From DLKC01 sp002478885 (GTDB lineage Bacteria > Bacteroidota > Bacteroidia > Chitinophagales > Chitinophagaceae): a stretch of DNA of 64,000 nucleotides. The notes beneath the pieces were generated by a model, which saw nothing but the letters and a program-made list of their open reading frames with translations, was not told the DNA's origin and did not search any database. Positions 9,801-18,300 of this stretch are shown piece by piece. Numbering within the stretch: the stretch's first letter is position 1; the number at the start of each line of letters is the position of its first letter. Location of the stretch: the NCBI GenBank assembly GCA_046329585.1, contig JAXLUI010000002.1:1302001-1366000 (forward strand). Direction: 5' to 3'. Both the position numbers and the translations under genes were made by a program.

Positions 9801-9861
9801 CGGCAAAGCTGGCTATTGCTGCTAAAAAAACAAAGACGGCCTTTCTTAAATATTGAGTCAT
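6820..9861 (-). CDS. Large secreted tetratricopeptide-repeat protein
   Basis: 1013 residues from the ATG at 9861; the frame is open further upstream, but this start gives a signal peptide (MTQYLRKAVFVFLAAIASF, cleaved after VNAQ). The rest is almost entirely TPR units with the W/Y-G-A-Y-A-F-P pattern, for example YAYFTMKRFNDAKPLF, YYQSKQYKKCIDGFKELG and YHIAEILYLQGKYPEAEKA, roughly 20 repeats. It ends in a Lys/Ser-rich tail. It should be a periplasmic scaffold that binds partner proteins. The barrel gene lies 120 bp downstream on the same strand, probably in the same operon. Confidence 0.85.
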   Translation of the reverse strand: MTQYLRKAVFVFLAAIASFAVNAQFTKANDDPDADFKLAKELYQKAQFSLAYPLFKLLYAENRTNSSIPVSIQSESKYYSIICGLALKDEASEKAAMEYIELEHNEPRAEMMCYHLGEYYYNQKNFVDAVTYYERAVYDNLNNSEIAQMKFHQGYAYFTMKRFNDAKPLFDAIRQISTDSNYVDANYYYGFIAFQDKNYKEALSSFTITENAPQYKGIVPYYITEIYYFNGQKDKALEYGEKQIKMGGQYYDLQMRQIVGHIYFEKKNFAKALPYLEQYVSKTQKVSREDLYELSYCYYQSKQYKKCIDGFKELGGKQDSLAQNSMYLLADAYLQTGQKPSARSAFLFCSLNSSNLVQKEISKFHYGKLSWELGYADVALNELKGFVATYPKSAYADEAKDLLVAVLANTNNYNEALDLVNAMRVRGESVRKVYPKILFGRAVELVNDQQIAAADDLLNEIFESDYNSAWLPFTNFWKGEIAFRNNQFDSAIYYVNNYLKSPQVYGEANPLNARYILGYSALRQEDYSNALKYFEQITTTVSSRSKPIEQDAYARSADCYFMQKKFGKALQMYDNILDNNLPAADYALYQKAIIAGGSGQYAQKISLLQSIDKRFPNSVILPDADMEIANTYLANEKYDAALAPLNAVLKNKNAESLKPQAYLKTGIAYVNQGNNDEALKSFKQLISGYPNSEESDEAVDYVRNIFVDNQRPADFVAFMRQNGKDISYSEEDSLTYVSVSLAYDNKNYDKALPALETYLQKFPDGRYSIDASYRVADIYNGRKDFTNAIKYYEVVAAKAPNKYAEASVLQAARISYFEIKDYARAEQYFKQLKSIAVTDENKLESMRGLLRCQFKLQQWADAVPNAKELLQQKGLATDDRMMANMVIAKDYQNNNELFEASAAYKDVVAAGKSEYSAEARYHIAEILYLQGKYPEAEKASFEVINKAGSYDYWITKSYILLGDVYYKEQDYFNAEATLKSVVENSGIPELQKEAQKKLDMVVAEKSKSSKIEG

Positions 9862-10085
9862 ACGCGTGTTGAACGGATAAGAATTTCCAAATATTTTATT
9901 TCCTTTCTTAATAAAACGTAAAATCGGCGTAAAGGTAACATTGGGGGGTAGCAAAGCAAACTTTCAAGCTTTATTTGTGGATAAACTTATTAAACGTTTA
10001 TTTTGCTGCGTAGCTCCTTACCCCATGGAGGTGAACCAGCGTCGCCCTTGCTGATAAGGACTTTCCGATTGTCAAAATATCTTTT

Positions 10086-10493
10086 ATGAAAAAACTTCTC
10101 TCTGTAAATTACAGTGATGCCGCTTTTAATCTTTCCATGTTTTTTATCCGTCTTTGTTTTGGCCTTTTGATCATTGTCAGGCATGGAATGCCGCACCTCA
10201 TGGATTTCTCCAGTGCACAGGGCAAGTTTTACAATTTTCTTGGCATCGGTTCAAAATTCTCTCTTATACTCGTCATATTTGCCGAAGTTTTCTGTGGCCT
10301 TTTTGTTGTGCTCGGGCTTTTCACACGGCTCGCTGTGATACCGCTGATTATTATGATGCTCGTGGTTACTTTTGGCGCAAATGCGGGCAGGCCCGTGCCC
10401 GATTCTGAACTCGCACTGCTTTACCTTGGCGCTTTTGTACTGCTGCTTTTTTGTGGTCCGGGAAAAATAAGTGTGGACAACATGATGCACTGA
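10086..10493 (+). CDS. DoxX family membrane protein
   Basis: 135 residues with four membrane helices. The pattern matches the DoxX/DoxD family: FIRLCFGLLIIVRHGMPHL, then AEVFCGLFVVLGLFTRLAVIPL and GAFVLLLFCGPGKISVDNM. DoxX proteins are small integral membrane proteins linked to quinone or thiol redox processes, often of unknown exact role. A TATCTTTT word lies right before the ATG, but no good -33 element is seen. It stands alone between a minus-strand gene and a repeat. Confidence 0.85.
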   Translation: MKKLLSVNYSDAAFNLSMFFIRLCFGLLIIVRHGMPHLMDFSSAQGKFYNFLGIGSKFSLILVIFAEVFCGLFVVLGLFTRLAVIPLIIMMLVVTFGANAGRPVPDSELALLYLGAFVLLLFCGPGKISVDNMMH

Positions 10494-10494
10494 T

Positions 10495-10706
10495 TTTTTT
10501 GGCCAGCTCTTAAACCTAAGATCATCACCTGTTGTGTCACTCACTTCAGCATTCAGGACTTCAGTGATCAAATCTCGAACCAATGATGCGATGCTGCAAA
10601 ACAATGGGCATAATATCGCCGCTTTTGGCGAATATTTATTCAACAGCACAAGAGTGCGACGCAACGAAAGCCTGATTTCTGCATTGCTGCCCGGCCCAAA
10701 ATAAAA
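10495..10706. repeat. Dispersed inverted repeat, full-length copy 4
   Basis: Left arm GTTGTGTCACTCACTTCAGC (10531-10550) is of the GTTGTGTCAC subtype. Right arm AGAGTGCGACGCAAC (10651-10665) is followed by GCCCGGCCCAAAA (10689-10702). The arms are 100 bp apart and fill the gap between doxX and trpS. Confidence 0.75.
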
Positions 10707-10775
10707 ATCCCGGAAGAACAGCAGTCAAACTTCAGTACCTATCAATATCTCAACAACCAAATCTTTGTCTTTCCT

Positions 10776-10783
10776 TATCTTCG
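10776..10783 (+). promoter_or_regulatory. Possible -7 element before trpS
   Basis: TATCTTCG resembles the Bacteroidota -7 element TAnnTTTG and ends six bases before the trpS ATG, which would give a leaderless or nearly leaderless mRNA. No TTG element is found at the expected distance upstream. Confidence 0.3.
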
Positions 10784-10788
10784 CCGCC

Positions 10789-11784
10789 ATGAAAAAAGAG
10801 GTTGTATTAAGTGGAATAAGGCCTACCGGTTTTGTGCATCTTGGCAATTATTTTGGTGCGGTGCGCAACTGGGCCAATATGCAAAAAGAATACGATTGCT
10901 ATTTCTGCGTGGTTGACTGGCATAGCCTAACCACGCATCCTGATACAAGAGAACTGCGCCAGCATGTGCACCGGCTTTTATCAGAGCTAATCGCATCCGG
11001 CCTCGATCCTGAACAATGCGTGTTGTACATTCAGAGCGATGTGCCTGAGATTGCCGAATTGTATCTCTACCTGAACATGATGGCTTATAAAGGCGAACTT
11101 GAAAAAACGACCACATTTAAAGACAAAGCGCGTTCACAACCCGACAACATAAATGCAGGTTTGCTCACTTATCCTGTGCTGCAAACAGCGGATATACTTA
11201 TTCATCGTGCCACTAATGTTCCCGTGGGTAAAGACCAGGAACAGCACCTGGAAATGGCACGCAATTTTGCTGATCGTTTTAATCATCGTTATGGTGATGT
11301 GTTTCCATTGCCAAAAGCATTCAACTATGGTAAAGACCTTATTAAAATAATGAGCCTTGACGGAAGCGGCAAAATGAGTAAAAGCGAAAACCAGATGAAT
11401 ACGCTTTACCTTGCCGACGACGACGATCTGCTGCGCAAAAAAATCATGAAGGCAAAAACCGATGGTGGCCCCACAGAGGCAAACAGCATTAAGCCCGAAT
11501 ATATTCAAAACCTTTTTGGCCTTATGCAGTTGGTGAGCCATGCCGATGTGATCGCAAAATTTGAAGCCGATTTCAACAATTGTGTTATCCGTTACGGCGA
11601 TATGAAAAAACAACTCGCTGAAGATATGGTAAACTTTATTTCGCCTATAAGAGAGAAAGCAAAAGCCATAGAAAACGATAAGGATTATCTTTCCAAAGTC
11701 ATTAAACAGGGCCGGGATAAGGCTAGAGCAAGCGCCGCAGCAACCATTCAGCTCGTGAGAAATGCAGTGGGTGTTAACTATTAA
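10789..11784 (+). CDS. trpS: Tryptophanyl-tRNA synthetase
   Basis: 331 residues from the ATG at 10789, where the protein opens with MKKEVVLSGIRPTG as in the family; the longer frame from 10765 adds eight unrelated residues. Class-I synthetase that charges tRNA-Trp. The HIGH-type motif is PTGFVHLGNYFG near the N-terminus and the KMSKS loop is GKMSKSEN near residue 200. The conserved VPVGKDQEQHLEMAR stretch of TrpRS is present. Length and motifs are complete, and nothing is unusual. Confidence 0.96.
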   Translation: MKKEVVLSGIRPTGFVHLGNYFGAVRNWANMQKEYDCYFCVVDWHSLTTHPDTRELRQHVHRLLSELIASGLDPEQCVLYIQSDVPEIAELYLYLNMMAYKGELEKTTTFKDKARSQPDNINAGLLTYPVLQTADILIHRATNVPVGKDQEQHLEMARNFADRFNHRYGDVFPLPKAFNYGKDLIKIMSLDGSGKMSKSENQMNTLYLADDDDLLRKKIMKAKTDGGPTEANSIKPEYIQNLFGLMQLVSHADVIAKFEADFNNCVIRYGDMKKQLAEDMVNFISPIREKAKAIENDKDYLSKVIKQGRDKARASAAATIQLVRNAVGVNY

Positions 11785-11826
11785 GAACAACGGCGGTATT
11801 ACACAATAAAATATTTTGACCGTCCA

Positions 11827-11857
11827 TTGAACTATTTATCCGAATCCTTTATCTTCA
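11827..11857 (+). promoter_or_regulatory. Possible Bacteroidota-type promoter before the deoxynucleoside kinase gene
   Basis: TTG at 11827-11829, a 20-bp spacer, then TATCTTCA at 11850-11857, four bases before the ATG. Spacing and words fit the TTG/TAnnTTTG pattern of the phylum, though both boxes are short. Confidence 0.35.
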
Positions 11858-11861
11858 TTTT

Positions 11862-12497
11862 ATGGCGAAACTCAAGAAACCAAAACATGTGGCTGTTGCC
11901 GGTAATATTGGCGCAGGCAAAACCACTTTAACTGAATTGCTTAGCAAACATTACAAATGGATTCCCCAGTTCGAAGACGTTGATCATAACCCTTACCTCA
12001 TGGATTTTTATGAGGATATGCCACGCTGGAGTTTTAACCTGCAGATATACTTTCTCAACGGACGTTTAAACCAATTGCTCGAAATTCAACGCGGCACAGA
12101 GACCGTTATACAGGACCGGACTATCTACGAAGATGCACACATATTCGCACCAAACCTGCACGACATGGGGCTTATGAGCAAAAGAGATTTTGACAATTAT
12201 TATAATTTTTATCAAACGCTTAAAACAATGGTGCAGCCCCCCGACCTGCTTATTTACCTTAAGGCATCTGTGCCTACACTGGTGGGGCAAATTCAAAAAC
12301 GCGGCCGCGAATATGAAGAGAATATAAGACTCGATTACCTGAAAAAATTAAATGAGCTCTATAACCGCTGGATCGACGGCTATAAAGAAGGCCAGTTACT
12401 GGTGATCGATGTTGACAAAAACAATTTCGCGGAAAAAGAAGAGGATCTCGGGGATATCATTTCCAAGATCGACGGCATGCTGTTCGGTCTATTCTAA
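11862..12497 (+). CDS. Deoxynucleoside kinase
   Basis: 211 residues. The P-loop is GNIGAGKTTL near residue 15. The DR(T/S) motif of the dNK family is in QDRTIYEDAHIF near residue 85. The LID arginines are in IQKRGREYEENIRLDYL near residue 150. These enzymes phosphorylate deoxyadenosine, deoxyguanosine or deoxycytidine with ATP in nucleotide salvage; specificity cannot be set here. It follows trpS by 77 bp with its own possible promoter and is followed by an intrinsic terminator. Confidence 0.92.
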   Translation: MAKLKKPKHVAVAGNIGAGKTTLTELLSKHYKWIPQFEDVDHNPYLMDFYEDMPRWSFNLQIYFLNGRLNQLLEIQRGTETVIQDRTIYEDAHIFAPNLHDMGLMSKRDFDNYYNFYQTLKTMVQPPDLLIYLKASVPTLVGQIQKRGREYEENIRLDYLKKLNELYNRWIDGYKEGQLLVIDVDKNNFAEKEEDLGDIISKIDGMLFGLF

Positions 12498-12523
12498 ATA
12501 ACACTGCTTATACTTTTTTCAAG

Positions 12524-12550
12524 CGCTGCCTTCCGGCGGCGTTTGTTATT
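12524..12550 (+). terminator. Intrinsic terminator after the deoxynucleoside kinase gene
   Basis: CGCTGCC (12524-12530), loop TTCC, GGCGGCG (12535-12541): a 7-bp stem with one G-T pair, followed by TTTGTTATT. Confidence 0.65.
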
Positions 12551-12583
12551 ATCACACTGCCTTCCCCTTTACAATTATTCCAT

Positions 12584-12591
12584 TATCTTTA
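12584..12591 (+). promoter_or_regulatory. Possible -7 element before the mechanosensitive channel gene
   Basis: TATCTTTA lies 17 bases before the ATG at 12609. There is no clear TTG element about 20 bases upstream of it, so this is weak. Confidence 0.25.
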
Positions 12592-12608
12592 GTTCAGCCA
12601 ATACAACA

Positions 12609-14471
12609 ATGACACAAAAAAAACTGCTTTTTGCAATTACCACGCTGTTGTTCGCAACTGTGGCTGCCGCGCAACCCAAAGAAGACAATCGTTCATTGCA
12701 TACAGACAGCGCATCACTAGTGCAATGGCAGATGACGCAAAGCTTTAACCAGCAAAAGATCGACTCGCTGGTAAAACTGCGGCTGGAAGCAGAGCTCAAA
12801 AACATAGAAAAGAATTCTGACAGGAGCCGGGAAGTGGAAGCTGAACTGGCACGAATGAAAAGCGCCGATTCGATCCGCAAAGCACAGCAACTCGAAAAGC
12901 TGACCCACCTGAAAGAAACAAGCCCCGGCTATCCCGTTGCACCGTTCAACGATACACTCTTCAATGTATACCTTAAACTTGGTCCAACCTTTCCCGACGA
13001 TCGTGCCGCTCAAATAACCGCCAGGATCGAAAGGATTTATGAAGACAATTTCTTTAAAGCAGATTCGCTCGTTTTAACCCAAAACGAAATTGGTTATGAA
13101 ATAGACTATAAGAACAATGAAACAATAATGATTATTTCGCAGCTTGATGCTTTGTGGTTCAACAAAGAAAGCAGCGAGCTGGCAGTGGAATACCGCGACA
13201 AAATAGCGAAAGCCGTTCTGGCTGAAAAAGCCCAAAACAGCTTCATGAACTGGAGTAAAAGAATAGGGCTTGTTATACTCATTGTCATTGGCGCGGCGTT
13301 GCTGGTTTATCTGATCAACAAATTATTTGGCTTTGTTTTACGGTTTTTGCGAAAAAACCAGGCTAAATATTTTAAAGGCATCACCATTGGCAAGTTCAGG
13401 CTATTCTCCCCCGAATACCAGGAAGTTTTTTTCCTGAATGTCATTAAAATACTGCGCATTGCAGCGATCATTATCGCGCTGTATCTCTGCCTGCCGCTAT
13501 TGTTTTATGTATTTCCCGATACGCAGGATATCACCAATACCATGCTCGACTGGATTATTTCGCCGGCAAAGAACATACTGTCGGGCATCGTTGACTTCCT
13601 GCCTAACTTTTTCACAATAGTGGTTATCTATATTTTCACCAGCTACATTGTAAAAACCGTAAAATATTTTTCTCTTGAAATAGAGCACGGCCGGCTCAGC
13701 CTGCCCGGGTTTTATAAAGAGTTTGCAAGGCCCACCTTCAATATTGTACGGTTTATCCTGTATGCGTTTATGCTGGTAATCGTTTTTCCTTATTTGCCTG
13801 GTTCAGATTCTCCCGCATTCCAGGGTGTGTCTGTGTTTTTGGGTTTGCTCATTTCACTGGGTTCATCTTCGGCAATCAACAACATGATAGCCGGCATTGT
13901 AATCACTTACATGCGGCCGTTCAGGATCGGCGACCGGGTTAAAATAGGCGAGACTGTTGGCGACGTGGTTGAAAAATCAATGCTCGTGATAAAAATACTC
14001 ACCACCAAAAATGAAGAGATCACCGTTCCAAACTCTACCATCCTTTCAAGCAATACGATCAACTACTCAGCTCATGCGCAAACCATGGGACTTATTGTTC
14101 ATACGACGGTTACAATCGGTTACGATGTTCCCTGGCGAAAGATGCATGAAACACTTATCAGCGCGGCGTTGCGGACAACAATGATAAAAAAAGAGCCCGC
14201 CCCTTTTGTGCTGCAAACAAGCCTCGACGATTTTTATGTATCCTATCAAATAAATGCCTACAGCGATGAACCAAACAAACTGGCCGGTATTTATTCCGCA
14301 CTGCATCAAAACATACAGGATTGCTGCAACGAGGCCGGCATAGAAATCATGTCGCCGCACTATGCCAACCTGCGCGATGGCAATAACAGCACTATTCCCG
14401 CCGACTACCTGCAAAAAGATTATGCAGCGCCGCCCTTCAATGTTCATCAAACGGGCGCTGGTGTAAAATAA
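12609..14471 (+). CDS. MscS-family mechanosensitive ion channel with periplasmic extension
   Basis: 620 residues from the ATG at 12609, which gives a signal peptide (MTQKKLLFAITTLLFATVAAAQ); the longer frame from 12543 starts inside the previous terminator. A charged coiled coil at about residues 50-105 is followed by a periplasmic stretch. Four membrane helices follow, at about 215-240, 275-305, 335-358 and 385-405. The pore-lining helix is GLLISLGSSSAINNMIAGIVITYMRP in two overlapping parts. The MscS beta domain begins FRIGDRVKIGETVGDVVE. It should release osmolytes on hypo-osmotic shock. Long N-terminal periplasmic domains occur in several MscS subfamilies. Confidence 0.9.
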   Translation: MTQKKLLFAITTLLFATVAAAQPKEDNRSLHTDSASLVQWQMTQSFNQQKIDSLVKLRLEAELKNIEKNSDRSREVEAELARMKSADSIRKAQQLEKLTHLKETSPGYPVAPFNDTLFNVYLKLGPTFPDDRAAQITARIERIYEDNFFKADSLVLTQNEIGYEIDYKNNETIMIISQLDALWFNKESSELAVEYRDKIAKAVLAEKAQNSFMNWSKRIGLVILIVIGAALLVYLINKLFGFVLRFLRKNQAKYFKGITIGKFRLFSPEYQEVFFLNVIKILRIAAIIIALYLCLPLLFYVFPDTQDITNTMLDWIISPAKNILSGIVDFLPNFFTIVVIYIFTSYIVKTVKYFSLEIEHGRLSLPGFYKEFARPTFNIVRFILYAFMLVIVFPYLPGSDSPAFQGVSVFLGLLISLGSSSAINNMIAGIVITYMRPFRIGDRVKIGETVGDVVEKSMLVIKILTTKNEEITVPNSTILSSNTINYSAHAQTMGLIVHTTVTIGYDVPWRKMHETLISAALRTTMIKKEPAPFVLQTSLDDFYVSYQINAYSDEPNKLAGIYSALHQNIQDCCNEAGIEIMSPHYANLRDGNNSTIPADYLQKDYAAPPFNVHQTGAGVK

Positions 14472-14478
14472 TTTTATT

Positions 14479-14529
14479 GGCCCGGCACCGGCAGTTCTAC
14501 TCGTCACCTGTTGCGTCGCACACTTGTAC
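14479..14529 (-). repeat. Dispersed inverted repeat, left arm (copy 5)
   Basis: GGCCCGGC at 14479-14486 and TTGCGTCGCACACTTGTAC at 14511-14529. It overlaps the upstream, false start of the next gene. The matching right arm lies after that gene at 15104. Confidence 0.75.
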
Positions 14530-14565
14530 TTAATCACAAGCTTCATCATTTTTCCTAACCAATAC

Positions 14566-15048
14566 ATGAGCGCATCAACGAAAATATTACTTGAAACCGC
14601 AACCACTGACCAGCAATTCAGCGATGCCGCGCAATTATTCCGGGAATATGCAGCCTCGCTCGATATTGATCTTTCTTTCCAGGGTTTTGAAAAAGAGTTA
14701 GCATCTCTAAGCCAGCAGTATGGCAAACCCACCGGCGCACTGGTTCTCGCCTATTTTGACGGAGTCGCAATCGGCTGTGCCGGCGTAAGACGAATGGATG
14801 ATGAAACCGCTGAGCTAAAAAGAATGTATGTACAACCCGGGTTCCGGGGTTACAAAGCTGGGGAACAATTATTGGCTATGGCTATAGACCTGGCAAAAGC
14901 AACTGGTTATAAAAGATTAAGGCTCGATACAATCCCTTCGATGCAACCTGCGATTAAACTTTATCATGCGTATGGCTTTACCGAAATACCCGCATATCGT
15001 TTTAACCCGGTTGAAGGGGCCATTTATATGGAGAAGCTACTCGCCTGA
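14566..15048 (+). CDS. GNAT family N-acetyltransferase
   Basis: 160 residues from the ATG at 14566; the frame is open from 14524, but that start lies in a dispersed repeat. The GNAT fold is visible: acceptor-side helices at residues 10-40, then LVLAYFDGVAIGCAGVRRM and motif A ELKRMYVQPGFRGYKAGEQL, with the Q/RxxGxG/A acetyl-CoA pyrophosphate loop as FRGYKAG. This is followed by LRLDTIPSMQPAIKLYHAYGF. Acceptor unknown. It is bracketed by opposite repeat arms at 14511 and 15104. Confidence 0.88.
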   Translation: MSASTKILLETATTDQQFSDAAQLFREYAASLDIDLSFQGFEKELASLSQQYGKPTGALVLAYFDGVAIGCAGVRRMDDETAELKRMYVQPGFRGYKAGEQLLAMAIDLAKATGYKRLRLDTIPSMQPAIKLYHAYGFTEIPAYRFNPVEGAIYMEKLLA

Positions 15049-15103
15049 CAGCAACGGCAAACACAACCCGACACGAGCCGGTTAAGCTGCCATATGCTAT
15101 GCA

Positions 15104-15160
15104 CTACAAGTGTGCGACGCAAGAGGCGATGCCAAAAGCAGAACAGCCGGGTAAATAAAA
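15104..15160 (+). repeat. Dispersed inverted repeat, right arm (copy 6)
   Basis: CTACAAGTGTGCGACGCAAG, then CAGCCGGGTAAATAAAAAA at the outer end. It follows the GNAT gene. Confidence 0.75.
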
Positions 15161-15307
15161 AAGCATTTGCCGGTTTTGTAGAAGAATCTCTACCTGAAAC
15201 TTGGCTTATCTACTACTTGCATAGCTGGTTATACATTCTAAATTGCACTATGGTTTCGCTTTGCTTCTTACACGACCGGCATCGTTAAGTCGCAGCAAAT
15301 AAACGAT

Positions 15308-18300
15308 ATGTCGACAATCCGGTTTTTACTCTTTCTCGCTTTGCTGCAGTGTTGCTGCTTTCGTACGCTTTCCCAAAGCAACATGATTCCGTTTGAACAT
15401 ATAGGGCCATCGAAAGGCCTTTCAGAAAGTAACATTTTTTGTATTACCCAGGATAAGAAAGGATTTATGTGGTTCGGGTCGTGGGACGGGCTTAATAAAT
15501 ACGATGGCTATAAAATTACCGTATACAAAAACATTCCCGGCGACAATACATCGCTCAGCAACAATTACATTACTGATGTAGCAGAAGACAACAGCGGCAA
15601 TCTTTGGGTTGCAACGGATAATGGATTGAACTATTTCGACCGTACCAAAGAAATTTTCAGGCGATTTAAACATAACCCCAATGATGCCAACAGCATTCGA
15701 AATAATGTGGTAAGTACTGTGATCGTGGACAGGCATGGCATCATCTGGATTGGTACAGAAAATGGCGTGGACAGGTACGATCCTGTGCAAAACAAGTTTG
15801 ATCACCCGGATGTGTTAAGCAACAGTAGTCCGCCTGATCCGGGGCGCGGCATCAGGAATATCTATGAAGACAGCCATGGCAATCTTTGGTTTTGCAATAT
15901 CGACAATGGCCTTTCGGTATATGACCCCGTAAGTAAAACCTATCGGTACTACAGGAAGAATGACAACCCTGCCTCAATTGCCAGCAATAACATTAACGCG
16001 GTTTTTGAAGACAACAAACACCGGGTATGGATTGGCACAAATGGAGGAGGTCTCGATCTCTACGATGAAAAAACAAATAGCTTTAAACACTTCAGGCATG
16101 ACGATAACAACCCCCACTCCATAGCTAAAAATGTAGTGCTGGCAATTAACGAGGATGACAACAATAACTTATGGGTAAGTACGGAGAACGGCGGCATCTC
16201 CGTTTTTAACTACGATGCAGGCACTTATGACACCTACCGGCACGATGAAATAAACCAGGAGAGCATCAGTAATAATTCGATCTACGCGATATACAAAGAC
16301 AACAAAGGCGATATGTGGTTAGGCAATTTCGCAGGTTGGGTGGATATGGCTATGAAGGATAAACTATTGTTCCCTCATTATAAACATACCATGAACACCA
16401 ACAGCCTTGGACACAACCAGGTGATGAGCATTATGGAAGACCGCCGGAAAAAGATCTGGATCGGGACCGATGGTGGTGGTTTGGATATTTTCGACCCGAT
16501 AACCGGGGCGTTTGAGCATTACAGGCATCAAAAAAATAACCCGGCCAGTATTTGCGGCGACAACGTTTTAAACACGCTTGAAGACAGCAAAGGTAATGTG
16601 TGGATAGGAACTTGGATAGACGGTATTAGCGTAATGAATGCTCAAAGAAAAGTGATAAAGCATTTTAAGCATGACTACAACGATAGTACCAGTCTTTGCA
16701 ATAACAACGTTTGGAAAATATTTGAAGACAAGGATAACGTGCTGTGGTTTGCAACAAACGGCGGTGGCCTTGACAAGCTAAACCCCGATGGCAAGAGCTT
16801 TACACATTACCGGCACAATGATGCAGACAGCAGAAGCATCGCATGCAATGATATTCAGAACATTTTCGAAGACAAAAAAGGTAATCTTTGGCTCTGCTGT
16901 GGTAATAGAGGAATTGACCGCTTTGACAAACAAACGCAAATATTTACTCATTTCAGGCATAGCGATACCGGCAACAGCATTAGTGACAACAATACCAACT
17001 CTGTATTTGAAGATTCCGATGGAAATTATTGGATCGGCACAATGAACGGCCTGAATTACTACGATACAAAAACCAATCATTTCACGGTTTACACAAAGGC
17101 AAACGGGCTGGCCGGCGACTATGTTTTCGGGATACTTGAGGATGAGAAGAAAAATCTGTGGCTGAGCACTAACAGCGGTATCTCAAAGTTTAACGTTACA
17201 ACCAGGACGTTCGAAAACTATACGGTTACAGATGGTGTGCAATCGAATGAATTTAAGCAACTGGCTGTTTGCAAAGCAAGTGACGGCATGATGTATTTTG
17301 GGGGCATCAATGGTTTTAACCGGTTTTATCCTGATCTTATTAAAAGAAAGTCTTTCGAGCCTCCACTGGTGATGACGGGGTTTACGTTATTCAATAAAGA
17401 AGTGCCGGTTGAAACGGACAGCAATAACCCGTCAGCACTTAAGCAGGCTATCAGCGAAGCAAAGTCCGTGACACTGCCATATTCCAGCAGTGTATTTTCT
17501 TTTGAATTTGCTTCACTGAACTATACAAGCGATGAAAGGAAACACTATTTCTACAAGCTCGAAGGGTTTGATAAAAGCTGGATTGAAGCCGGCACAACGA
17601 GAACGGCAACGTATACGCACCTCCCGGCCGGCACTTATACGTTTAAAGTAAAAGGGCTAAATAATGATGGAAAGCCTGCAGCAAACGTCGCCAGCATCGA
17701 ATTGGTGATACTGCCGCCATTTTGGTTGACCTGGTGGTTTGAGCTGTGCGTTTTCCTGGCCATTTCGGGTGTATTGTTTGCTTTTTATCGTTACAGGGTA
17801 AGAGCTATAAAGGAGCAAAGAAACAATCTCGAAAAAAAGGTAAACGAGCAAACATCCGAACTGCAGCTATCGGCAGCGCAGGAGCGCAAAGCCAGGGAGG
17901 ATGCAGAAGCGGCCAATACGGCAACAAAGCTCGTAAACGCGGAGCTGGCGGAATCGGAAAAGCGGTACAGTAACCTGTTTTATGAAAGCCCGCAACCAAT
18001 CTGGGTGTATGATATTGAAACCCTGAAAATAATGCAGGTTAATAAAGCCGCAATGATGCAGTATGGTTACAGCGAAGCAGAGTTGCTCTCCATGAATATC
18101 AGTGACCTGATTGCACCTGGTGACAAGCAATATGCCACAAAACAACTTTTTGGCAAGAGCCGGGATGGAAACACTGTATTCAGCGGGCATTCCCAGCTTT
18201 TGAAAAAGTCAAAGGAAATTGTTGAAGCAGATCTGCACAGCAGTGTTATCATTGTTAACAACAAGGAATACATACTGTTGATTGCGGTTGACATCACGGC

